Part shown: positions 1-6,348 of the stretch, one piece after another
Layout: each line of letters starts with the position of its first letter
Position numbering within the stretch: the stretch's first letter is position 1
Assembly (NCBI GenBank): GCA_038198445.1
Contig: JBBPZZ010000086.1
Span: 1 to 12,940, forward strand
Length of the DNA stretch: 12,940 nt
Reading direction: 5' to 3'
Origin: JACDDK01 sp038198445
GTDB lineage: Bacteria; Actinomycetota; Rubrobacteria; Rubrobacterales; Rubrobacteraceae
Translations under genes and position numbers: made by a program
Notes under the pieces: generated by a model
Told to the model about the DNA's origin: nothing
Seen by the model: only the letters and a program-made list of their open reading frames with translations
The model's database searches: none

Positions 1-1
1 C

Positions 2-976
2 CGCTTCAGCGGCGAGCTTATAGACTGCGAGATCGAGTCGAACACCAGCGTTCACGAGCAGCCAGCCGGCGTGGCCGGGGACCTTATCTCTCGACGGCGA
101 GAGCTTCTGGAACACGCCGATAGGCTCGGGCGGGCGCTCGGCACGAGCGGGACTCACCCAATCGGCGACTGGCGAGAGCAAGAGATCATCGACAAACCCC
201 ACTATCAGCGCCTGAAAAAAAAGCTCGGCTGGCTCATCCGGCGCAACAATACTTTCTCCCTGCACGTCCACTATGCGGTCAGCGGTCAGGAGAAGGCGGT
301 CTACGTCTTCAACCGCCTGCGGGAGTACGTCCCTCACTTCCTGGCGCTTTCGGTCAACTCGCCGTTCTGGCAGGGCGAGTTCACGGACATGCACTCTGCC
401 CGCGTCCTGATGTTCTCCCGCGCCTACCATCGCGCCGGTCTGCCCGGACCGCTTGAGTCCTGGTCCCAGTACACTGATTACGTGGACCGTCTGAAGCGCG
501 CCAACCTCATAGACACGTTGGCGGAGATCTGGTGGGACGTAAGACCACATCCGAGGCTCGGCACCATTGAGATACGGGCCTTTGACTCCCAGAACGACCC
601 GCGCCGCAGCGAAGCCCTGGTTACCCTCGCGGCGGCCGTCTGCGACATGCTCGTTTTCGAGTACGAGTCCGGCGAGAAGCAGCCGATCATCGCGAACCGC
701 GAGATCGAGGAGACCAAATGGAGCGCCCAGAGGAACGGCCTCGATGGAGAATTCATGAACCCTAAGACGGGTGAGATGATGGAAACGAGGCAGGTCCTCG
801 AAGCTCTGATCCTCCGCGCATCAAAGTATACGGACCGGAACCTCTCTCTCCTGCGGCGTGTCCTGGACGAACCAACGGAATCGGTGCGTCAGCTAGAAGT
901 CTGGCGCGAGACCAACTCCGTGCGGGCGGTGGCTAAAGACCTGGCCGGACGCGCCCGCTCGTCGGTTGGGATGTAA
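2..976 (+). CDS. Carboxylate-amine ligase, glutamate-cysteine ligase family 2 (YbdK-like), 3' part only
   Basis: The reading frame is open from the first bases of the window, so the true start lies upstream; the in-frame GTG at 71 is internal. Residues before it (RFSGELIDCEIESNTSVHE) already match the family core. Seen further on: a HVHY motif near nt 263, an SVNSPFWQGE segment near nt 350, WWDVRPHP near nt 530 and GTIEIRAFD just after it. This order is typical of the GCS2/YbdK ATP-dependent carboxylate-amine ligases, which join an amino group to a gamma-carboxylate, classically glutamate to cysteine. The family has proven gamma-glutamylcysteine ligases and members of unknown substrate, so the exact reaction is not fixed. 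The protein should be cytosolic. It converges on the minus-strand small gene at 1082. Family call firm, substrate inferred. Confidence 0.85.
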   Translation, partial: RFSGELIDCEIESNTSVHEQPAGVAGDLISRRRELLEHADRLGRALGTSGTHPIGDWREQEIIDKPHYQRLKKKLGWLIRRNNTFSLHVHYAVSGQEKAVYVFNRLREYVPHFLALSVNSPFWQGEFTDMHSARVLMFSRAYHRAGLPGPLESWSQYTDYVDRLKRANLIDTLAEIWWDVRPHPRLGTIEIRAFDSQNDPRRSEALVTLAAAVCDMLVFEYESGEKQPIIANREIEETKWSAQRNGLDGEFMNPKTGEMMETRQVLEALILRASKYTDRNLSLLRRVLDEPTESVRQLEVWRETNSVRAVAKDLAGRARSSVGM

Positions 977-1081
977 CCAACCCGGCAAGGCTTGACTGCT
1001 CCGCGCTGTGTTCACACCGGGGATTCCGGCGTCCAGGATCAAAGTCCCCGAGCCGCCGTTAGCGGAGCCTTCTTCAGAGGT

Positions 1082-1216
1082 TTACTTGCCGAGTACCCGG
1101 CGCTTAAGTTGCTTCACGACAATTTTGCGGACGTGTTCGTTCTTGAGGGCCTTAACGACGGTCTTACGCGCGCGCGGACTCTTCAATACTTTCACGGCGA
1201 TCTGGGTCTTGTTCAT
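1082..1216 (-). CDS. 44-residue very basic small protein with three 13-residue repeats, downstream of topoisomerase IB
   Basis: Start ATG at 1216-1214, stop TAA at 1084-1082. A strong ribosome binding site (AAAGGAG) sits about 8 bases upstream of the ATG, and the topoisomerase stop is only 23 bases away, so the two are probably co-transcribed. The protein has 15 Lys/Arg in 44 residues and a single acidic residue. From residue 8 it reads as three units: VKVLKSPRARKTV, VKALKNEHVRKIV and VKQLKRRVLGK, consensus VKxLK then RK(T/I)V with a 13-residue period. The codons of the units differ, so the likeness is at protein level. No family is recognised. Charge and context suggest a nucleic-acid-binding helper or nucleoid-type protein, but that is inference. 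A ribosome-associated role is the main alternative. Confidence 0.75.
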   Translation of the reverse strand: MNKTQIAVKVLKSPRARKTVVKALKNEHVRKIVVKQLKRRVLGK

Positions 1217-1239
1217 GGCTTGAGCTCCTTTGGATCCAA

Positions 1240-2274
1240 TTACGCGGCCTTCTTTAGTTCGCGGCGGAGTTTCTGCTTCAGGAGGTCCAGAAGCGCCCGC
1301 TCCTCCTCCGTGAGGTCAACTTGCCGCGCCACGATGACCTCTTCTATATGCTCTCCATAGTAGGCTATCACGGAACCTTCCAGGTAGTGATCTATAACCC
1401 GCGGACTGATGTATGAAGAACGGGCTATGTCCCGCGTGTTACCAAGCCGCCCGGCTACCATGTCAACGGCCGCCAGCACGTTTTTCTCGGCCTGCTTCAA
1501 CTCGCCGACAGGTCCAAGTTCCGCGAGCATCGTGGCCGCAATGAGGGTTCCGGCCCAGGTGCGGAAGTCTTTCGCGGTGAATTCCTTTCCCATGACCTCT
1601 TTTATGTATGCGTTCAGATCGCGGGACTTCACGTCTCGCACTTCTCCCGATTCATCCAGGTACTTGAAGACTTCGTGTCCCGGAAGCGCGGCGCACTCCT
1701 CGACGACCTTTCTCAGCTTCTCGTCGGTGACGGTTTTACGCTGCTTCTGGCCCCACTTCCCGGTGTACTCGAAGATCATGGTGTCGCCTTCTATCCGCAG
1801 GTGTTTGCGCCGGAGAGTCGCTATGCCGTAGGTTTTGTTCTGCCTGGCGTACCGTTCCTCGCCAACCCGGAAGTAAGCCGCGTTCATGAGTCGCGTCATC
1901 GCCGCCAGCACTTTCTCGCGGTCTAATTCCTTGCGGCGGAGATGGTCGCTCGTGGTTTTCCGCCTCGTTGAGAGCGCATCGGCGAAGCGGAATATCTTCT
2001 CGAACTTCTCGCGCTCTTTTCGTTCGCGGTAGCGGACACTGTAGAGGTATTGCAAACGTCCGGCCGAATCGTTTCCTATGGCCTGCACCTTCGCGCTGGG
2101 TCCGCGGGCAATCCGGACATTTTCCCAGGCGGGCGGGATTTTGAGACTGTCTATACTGACGAGCACCTTCTCCTCGCGCACGGTCTCTCCCGAGTCAGGG
2201 TAGCGGTAGAAAAACCCGTGCTCTTTGGAGCCTAGACGCCGGATCCCGGTCTTGAAAAGTACATGTTCGCCCAT
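1240..2274 (-). CDS. DNA topoisomerase IB (bacterial, poxvirus-like)
   Basis: This 344-residue protein relaxes supercoils by nicking one strand through a 3'-phosphotyrosine link, without ATP or metal. Seen: an N-terminal domain (about 1-90) with the KIPPAW motif, then a catalytic domain with FRVGEERYARQNKTYG (R136), YTGKWGQK (K173), AKDFRTWAGT (R238), GNT (N279) and SSYISP (Y288, the nucleophile). From memory of the family, the Deinococcus enzyme uses R137, K174, R239, N280 and Y289, so the layout matches with an offset of one. Asn replaces the His of viral and eukaryotic enzymes. Length is normal for the bacterial group. The ATG at 2274 follows AGAGGA at a good distance. It leads the 44-residue gene at 1216. 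The enzyme acts on chromosomal DNA in the cytosol. Confidence 0.95.
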   Translation of the reverse strand: MGEHVLFKTGIRRLGSKEHGFFYRYPDSGETVREEKVLVSIDSLKIPPAWENVRIARGPSAKVQAIGNDSAGRLQYLYSVRYRERKEREKFEKIFRFADALSTRRKTTSDHLRRKELDREKVLAAMTRLMNAAYFRVGEERYARQNKTYGIATLRRKHLRIEGDTMIFEYTGKWGQKQRKTVTDEKLRKVVEECAALPGHEVFKYLDESGEVRDVKSRDLNAYIKEVMGKEFTAKDFRTWAGTLIAATMLAELGPVGELKQAEKNVLAAVDMVAGRLGNTRDIARSSYISPRVIDHYLEGSVIAYYGEHIEEVIVARQVDLTEEERALLDLLKQKLRRELKKAA

Positions 2275-2310
2275 CCACCATCCTCTTCGATTTTTTGCGA
2301 ATCACGCGAG

Positions 2311-2316
2311 TCTATA
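2311..2316 (-). promoter_or_regulatory. Possible -10 box for topoisomerase IB
   Basis: On the minus strand TATAGA lies about 37 bases before the topoisomerase ATG, giving a leader near 30 bases. No good -35 box is seen at 16-18 bases, so this is a weak call. Transcription may also run in from the membrane-protein gene upstream. Confidence 0.3.
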
Positions 2317-2373
2317 CCCACCTGGGCCGGACACCCGGTGAGCAAACGCACGGTTGAGTTCCTTCTCCGTGCT

Positions 2374-3243
2374 TCAGGTAGTCCGGTCTATGTCACGATG
2401 ATAGTGGCTACCGAAGCGGCCGCCGAGAAAGCCGCCGAGCACGGCGATCAACAACGCGGCGACTATGCTCAACAACCCGATTATTCCCAGGTCGAGAAGA
2501 CCGCCAATTGTAGGCAGCAGGTTTTCCTGGATAAAGTTCTTTATAGCCTGGAAGAATCCGCCGGGCAGGAAGCCTCCAACGGCCAGCAGCACCGCACCGA
2601 TAACGAGCGACCACAAGACGGTCATGGCGCCGTTGCGCCCGCCATCGAAACGCGCCAGCCGGCCCGCCACGTAGCCCCCCAGGAAGTAAGTGAGGAAGAT
2701 GAGGATACCGACGAGGACAAGGGCCGTTATGGCGGCGGGTCCGAGCGCTCCAGCCCCGATATTCAGAAAGAATCCTAGCGGCACCAGGATCAAACCCGCC
2801 ACCAGCGAGAAGAACGCCGCGGCCACGACCGCGAAGACGAACCCGAAGAAACTCGCGAGCCAGTCCACGCCGCCATACATATCCCGCAACCGGTCCTCAC
2901 GCTCGTCGGCGGCCTCGAAGTATCCTCTAGGATACGGCGAATCCGTACGCGTGGCCTCGGAGCCTGGCGTCCGTATTACCCGCGTCTCCGAATCCCCAGC
3001 CCCCGTCTCCGTCTCCGCGTTCCGCCGGGATGACCGCCTGAACCGCGACGACCTCCGCTCCTCCTCGACGGGCGCTTCCTCTTCAGAGCTCCGCGCCGGT
3101 ATGGGACGCGTGGCCCCCTCATCCTGCTCCGCAGACGTTTCCTGCCGAGTTTCCGCCTCGTTGCTCACCTGGGTCTCTTCATCGTCTCCCAGAGGTCCCG
3201 TCCTGCGGCGCTCCTCGGGCCTCTCCTCCGGCCTCTCCGTCAT
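2374..3243 (-). CDS. Hypothetical membrane protein with a long charged tail and about four membrane helices
   Basis: No specific family is recognised. With the start at 3243 the protein has 289 residues. An in-frame ATG at 3276 would add 11 residues (300 in all), but there the TAAGG motif touches the start codon. The ATG at 3243 has AAGGGGG at workable spacing and is preferred. The first 120 or so residues are rich in Glu, Arg, Ser and Thr and look disordered. Then come about four hydrophobic segments, beginning after VDWLAS, with many Gly-Gly pairs and short basic loops (GRLARFDGGR, GGRFGSHYH). The layout suggests a small integral membrane protein with a cytosolic tail. It ends 99 bases before topoisomerase IB on the same strand and diverges from glnA. 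A role in envelope stress or scaffolding would be a guess. Confidence 0.75.
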   Translation of the reverse strand: MTERPEERPEERRRTGPLGDDEETQVSNEAETRQETSAEQDEGATRPIPARSSEEEAPVEEERRSSRFRRSSRRNAETETGAGDSETRVIRTPGSEATRTDSPYPRGYFEAADEREDRLRDMYGGVDWLASFFGFVFAVVAAAFFSLVAGLILVPLGFFLNIGAGALGPAAITALVLVGILIFLTYFLGGYVAGRLARFDGGRNGAMTVLWSLVIGAVLLAVGGFLPGGFFQAIKNFIQENLLPTIGGLLDLGIIGLLSIVAALLIAVLGGFLGGRFGSHYHRDIDRTT

Positions 3244-3514
3244 CTCTCCCCCTTGTTCGTGGTCGTCTCGCTTCATCCTTACTAGATGCTTGATCTTAGA
3301 TTCTACCCCGCCCGCGCTTAAAGCTCATCCAGCGTGCTTTTTCTGCCCGGTTGGGCTAGACTCGACTTTGGAATAGTGGGCAAGATGGCTGCTCCACGCG
3401 TTTTTATACTTTTGTCTAAAAATATCGCCGTCGTGGCGGGCCTGACTTGTACCGCCGGCCATATCCAAGCGAGTTACGCCCTCTTATTATGGCGCATGTT
3501 GGCGGGCAAGGTCC

Positions 3515-3534
3515 CGTTGACGAACGTTGACGAA
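3515..3534 (+). repeat. Exact 10-base tandem repeat upstream of glnA
   Basis: CGTTGACGAA occurs twice with no gap (3515-3524 and 3525-3534), ending 22 bases before the glnA ribosome binding site. One copy per helical turn would place two protein sites on the same DNA face, so it may be an operator. If transcription starts near 3497 the repeat lies in the leader, where a bound protein could block elongation or an RNA factor could bind. Function is inferred only from position and exactness. Confidence 0.55.
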
Positions 3535-3556
3535 GCATCGAGAAGCAAGCGAGTAT

Positions 3557-3562
3557 AGGAGG
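3557..3562 (+). promoter_or_regulatory. Ribosome binding site that fixes the TTG start of glnA
   Basis: A perfect AGGAGG lies 5 bases before TTG at 3568. There is no in-frame ATG near it, so TTG is the start codon. Confidence 0.85.
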
Positions 3563-3567
3563 CGCAG

Positions 3568-4899
3568 TTGGCAACATTAGGCCGCGAAGACGTAATCAAG
3601 CAGGCTCAGGAGAGCAACGTCCAGTTTATCCGGATGTGGTTCACGGACATTCTAGGCACTCTAAAGAGCTTCGCGATCACGGTCGAGGAGTTGGGGGATG
3701 CCCTGGACGGCGGGATGGGCTTCGACGGGTCTTCGATCACGGGCTACCAGGATATCGAGGAGTCGGACATGATCGCCATGCCGGATCCCTCGACGTTCCA
3801 GATCATTCCCTGGAGCCCGGAGGATTCACCCACGGCGCGGATGATCTGCGACGTGCAGACTACGGATGGCGACCCTTACGTGGGAGACCCGCGCCACATC
3901 CTGCGGCGCGCGCTGGAGCGGGCGAGCGACATGGGCTTCGACAAGTTCTACTGCGGCCCGGAGCTTGAGTTCTTCTACTTCAAGGACTCGAAAGGCACCG
4001 AGCCCCTGGACTACGGCGGCTACTTCGACCTGACCACGCTCGACGCGGCGACGGCCCTCCGGCGCGAGACCGTCCAGTCACTGCAGCAGCTCGGTATCAA
4101 GGTCGAGTATTCTCACCACGAGGTCGGCATCAGCCAGCACGAGATCGACCTCCGCTTCGACGACGCCATGACTATGGCCGATAAGGTCATGACCTATAAA
4201 ACAGTCGTCAAGGAGATCGCCACGAAGCATGGTGTCTACGCCACGTTCATGCCGAAGCCGCTTATGGACCAGAACGGTTCGGGAATGCACACGCATCAGA
4301 GCCTTTTCTCCAACGGTAAGAACTCTTTCTTCGACGCGAACAGCGAGCACTACCTCTCCGATGAAGCAAAGGCATTCATCGCAGGTCAGCTGCACCACGC
4401 GCGGGAACTCAGCATCATCTTCGCCCAGAACGTGAACTCCTACAAGCGGCTGGTCCCCGGCTACGAGGCCCCGGTCTACATCGCCTGGAGCCGTCGCAAC
4501 CGCTCGGCGCTGGTAAGGGTGCCTGGCTTCCATCCGGGCGAGGAGAAGGCCACTCGGATGGAGCTTCGCTGCCCGGACCCGTCGGCGAACATCTACCTGT
4601 GCTTCGCGGCGCTGCTGCACGCCGGCCTGGAAGGTATAGAGAAGGGCTACGAACTACCCGAGCCGATGGAGCGCAACCTGTACCATCTCACCTCCGAAGA
4701 GCGGGAGAAGATGGGTATTCAGAGCCTGCCAGCGGACCTCGGTGAGGCGATCAAGGAAGCCGAAAACTCCGAGCTGCTGCAGAAGGCTCTCGGGGAGCAC
4801 ACCTACAGCCGGCTCCTGGAGATCAAACGTGAAGAGTTCGAGGAATACCGCATACAGGTAACCCCCTACGAACTGCAGAAGTTCCTGCCGATCTTGTAG
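3568..4899 (+). CDS. glnA: Glutamine synthetase, type I alpha
   Basis: Makes glutamine from glutamate, ammonia and ATP; a cytosolic dodecamer in this family. The protein is 443 residues. Landmarks: FDGSS (52-56), IEESDM (63-68), GPELEFFYF (130-138), HHEVGISQHEID (183-194), MPKPLMDQNGSGMHTHQSLF (228-247), SYKRLVPGYEAPVY (291-304), RNRSALVRVP (310-319) and CPDPSANIYL (335-344). The length and the lack of the roughly 25-residue insertion of the beta type point to GSI-alpha, which is not controlled by adenylylation. Asp62 stands where Bacillus GSI-alpha has the feedback-inhibition Arg62. The family's usual NPYL reads NIYL here. The gene starts with TTG behind a perfect AGGAGG and ends before a strong intrinsic terminator, so it is probably a single-gene unit with its own control. 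Confidence 0.97.
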   Translation: MATLGREDVIKQAQESNVQFIRMWFTDILGTLKSFAITVEELGDALDGGMGFDGSSITGYQDIEESDMIAMPDPSTFQIIPWSPEDSPTARMICDVQTTDGDPYVGDPRHILRRALERASDMGFDKFYCGPELEFFYFKDSKGTEPLDYGGYFDLTTLDAATALRRETVQSLQQLGIKVEYSHHEVGISQHEIDLRFDDAMTMADKVMTYKTVVKEIATKHGVYATFMPKPLMDQNGSGMHTHQSLFSNGKNSFFDANSEHYLSDEAKAFIAGQLHHARELSIIFAQNVNSYKRLVPGYEAPVYIAWSRRNRSALVRVPGFHPGEEKATRMELRCPDPSANIYLCFAALLHAGLEGIEKGYELPEPMERNLYHLTSEEREKMGIQSLPADLGEAIKEAENSELLQKALGEHTYSRLLEIKREEFEEYRIQVTPYELQKFLPIL

Positions 4900-4925
4900 C
4901 GGCCGGCTATAAACGGTCAGAGTTG

Positions 4926-4953
4926 GGGCGCGGCGTACGCCGCGCCCTTTTTT
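4926..4953 (+). terminator. Intrinsic terminator of glnA
   Basis: GGGCGCGGCG (4926-4935) pairs perfectly with CGCCGCGCCC (4938-4947), followed by six T. The stem is a 10-base perfect match with almost no loop, so in practice it closes as 9 pairs on GTAC. The run of T also supplies the stop codon (TAA, minus strand, 4954-4952) of the convergent glycosyltransferase. On the minus strand there is no T-run after the hairpin, so it should work mainly on the plus strand. Confidence 0.95.
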
Positions 4954-5596
4954 AGGCCCGCAAGCGCTTCACGAATTGTGTGGTGCGCGGCGCTATCTCC
5001 GGGTTCGCCCGGACTTCATCTTCGAGGCGGGTGAGGTCCTCCGGCCGATCCACGTCATACCAGGGGTCTCCCTTCCACAAACTAATTCCCGCTGCACAAG
5101 CCCTCTCAAGCGTCTGGCGGTAGACGAGTCCAGTGGACCACTCGACGCCATCGAATACCTCCTCATGGTACTCCCGCAACCCCAGCAATACATAACCCCC
5201 ATCCACGCTAGGTATTATGGATATATCGTTTACGGTCAAGGCATTGGCGGCCTGCTTCATCTCGTGTAATCTCAGGGTTGGGGCGTCGGTGCCGAGGATA
5301 AGGACTGGACCGGGGCGCTGTTCGAAGAGCGTGGCGGCGCCGGTTGACATGCGTTGGCCGAGGTCTCCTTCGGGTTGGGGGATCAAGGCTACGTCCGGCG
5401 GCAAGAGCGTGGCTATGAGGTCGAGACGGTCCGGCGGTTCTCCGGCAAGTGTTACTGGTCCGAGGAGCCGGGCTTTCGCGACTGCGTCCTGTATGAAGGC
5501 GGCCTGGAGCCGGGCGGCGTCTTCGGGAGCGATTCGCAGTCGAGTCTTGACGGTTCCGGGGATGGGAGCCTTCGCCATGATGAGCGTCCGGATCAC
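4952..5596 (-). CDS. TIGR04282-type glycosyltransferase (DUF2064, GT-A fold)
   Basis: A 214-residue protein with the N-terminal signature AKAPIPGTVKTRL (residues 8-20), then LILGTDAPTL near residue 100 (the metal/nucleotide-sugar Asp region), SVDGGYVLLGL and a conserved end PWYDVDRPEDL. This pattern is DUF2064/TIGR04282, a nucleotidyl- or glycosyltransferase-like GT-A protein usually encoded next to a TIGR04283 enzyme, as here. The start is GTG at 5596, overlapping the TGA of the upstream partner by 3 bases (GTGA), which suggests translational coupling. ATG at 5578 is a less likely alternative because family members usually begin a few residues before AKAP. The family is named after arsenosugar synthesis, but no arsenic gene is visible here, so the substrate is open. 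Probably cytosolic. Confidence 0.87.
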   Translation of the reverse strand: MIRTLIMAKAPIPGTVKTRLRIAPEDAARLQAAFIQDAVAKARLLGPVTLAGEPPDRLDLIATLLPPDVALIPQPEGDLGQRMSTGAATLFEQRPGPVLILGTDAPTLRLHEMKQAANALTVNDISIIPSVDGGYVLLGLREYHEEVFDGVEWSTGLVYRQTLERACAAGISLWKGDPWYDVDRPEDLTRLEDEVRANPEIAPRTTQFVKRLRA

Positions 5597-6273
5597 TGGT
5601 CCCTATTCCTCGCGGCTTTGTAGAAGCGGGCGAGGCGCCACGGGGTAACGCCGAGCGCGAAACATGTCTGCATAAACCACCAGAGCAGCAGAGTACGCAC
5701 GGGCCGTTCTTCCCAGCGTCGAGGAGAGCTCATCACCGGCCCTGGCAGATAGGCTGTCCGGCCATGTCTCTCCATCCGGCGGACGAACACTATGTCTTCC
5801 ATTATCGGGATCTCCGGGAAGCCTCCGAACGCCTCGTAGGCGTCCCGCAGGACGAACAGACCAGAATCACCGTAGTAGCGTCGTAGCTTCCGGTAGACAA
5901 CGGTCGAAACTTCCAGGAAACGCCCAAGTAAGCCTCCCCCAGAGTAGAGCAGCCGGAAGTTGCCACCAACATATCCGCTCCGGAGCGCTTCCTTTATCTG
6001 ATCGGCGGCGTCGAGAGGAGGCTCCACGTCGGCGTGCAGGAAGAGCAAGACCTCGCCGGTCGTCGTAGCCGCTCCGGCGCGTAGCTGCATACCGCGTCCC
6101 GGTTGGGATCTTACAAGCTGCGCGGGCGGAAGCACAAGGTCCGGAGTATCGTCGGTCGAACCGCCGTCAGCGACTATTATCTCCGTTACGCCCGGAGTGC
6201 GGCGGAGACGTTCGAGGAGGCTACCGAGAGAATCGGCCTCGTTGAGCGTGGGTATTACCACGGAGAGCTTCAA
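5593..6273 (-). CDS. TIGR04283-type family 2 glycosyltransferase
   Basis: A 226-residue GT2 enzyme. Seen: SVVIPTLNEA (4-13), ADGGSTDDT (35-43, nucleotide-sugar site), LLFLHADVEPP (76-86, with HAD in place of a classical DxD), GGNFRLLYSGG (103-113), YGDSGLFVLRDAYEAFGGFP (about 134-153), IMEDIVF (157-163, catalytic ED) and a C-terminal RRWEERPVRTLLLWW. The last part is typical of TIGR04283 and includes a hydrophobic stretch that may sit on the membrane. The start is TTG at 6273; no AUG fits, since SVVIPTLNE must lie at the extreme N-terminus. No clear ribosome binding site is seen. Its stop overlaps the next gene's start, so the pair forms an operon. Donor and acceptor sugars cannot be read from the sequence. 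Confidence 0.88.
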   Translation of the reverse strand: MKLSVVIPTLNEADSLGSLLERLRRTPGVTEIIVADGGSTDDTPDLVLPPAQLVRSQPGRGMQLRAGAATTTGEVLLFLHADVEPPLDAADQIKEALRSGYVGGNFRLLYSGGGLLGRFLEVSTVVYRKLRRYYGDSGLFVLRDAYEAFGGFPEIPIMEDIVFVRRMERHGRTAYLPGPVMSSPRRWEERPVRTLLLWWFMQTCFALGVTPWRLARFYKAARNRDQ

Positions 6274-6283
6274 GCTGTGTTTA

Positions 6284-6296
6284 CCGTATAATTCGG
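6284..6296. promoter_or_regulatory. Palindromic -10 region in the divergent spacer of the glycosyltransferases and pepA
   Basis: CCGTATAATTCGG is a 13-base near-palindrome with one mismatched pair. It contains a perfect plus-strand -10 box TATAAT (6287-6292), about 57 bases before the chosen aminopeptidase start, and a minus-strand TATACG close to the glycosyltransferase TTG. No good -35 box was found for either direction. A shared promoter or operator is plausible, not shown. Confidence 0.35.
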
Positions 6297-6348
6297 ACCA
6301 TTGCCGCTCACGTCGAGCCGTATTCTACAGGCAGAAAGGAGAACGGGC

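Larger units (their letters stand above)
3244..3567. other. Divergent spacer between the membrane protein and glnA
   Basis: Apart from the 11 optional N-terminal codons of the membrane protein (3244-3276), I see no convincing gene in these 324 bases. The middle (about 3400-3430) is more A+T-rich than its surroundings. Possible -10 boxes are TATTAT at 3485-3490 (plus, for glnA) and TAGAAT read on the minus strand near 3298-3303 (for the membrane protein), both without a clear -35. An exact 10-base tandem repeat lies at 3515-3534. glnA therefore probably has a leader of about 70 bases. Confidence 0.5.

Noticed and set aside
977..1081. CGGGGA (1018-1023) and TCCCCG (1045-1050) as a terminator between the convergent ligase and small basic gene
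   Set aside because: Arms are only 6 bases with a 21-base gap and there is no T-run on either strand. Termination here remains unassigned.
2320..2341. Hairpin CACC(T)GGG/CCCGGTG between the membrane protein and topoisomerase IB as a terminator
   Set aside because: One bulge, 7 pairs and no T-run on the minus strand. Too weak to call.
3385..3558. Open frame of about 57 codons before glnA, whose TAG touches the glnA ribosome binding site; possible leader peptide
   Set aside because: Weak ribosome binding site, mixed third-base use unlike the neighbours, and no recognisable pattern such as a run of regulatory codons. Better explained as chance in a spacer.
4078..4620. 180-codon minus-strand open frame inside glnA
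   Set aside because: Antisense shadow of a certain glnA; no family likeness and no ribosome binding site reason to keep it.
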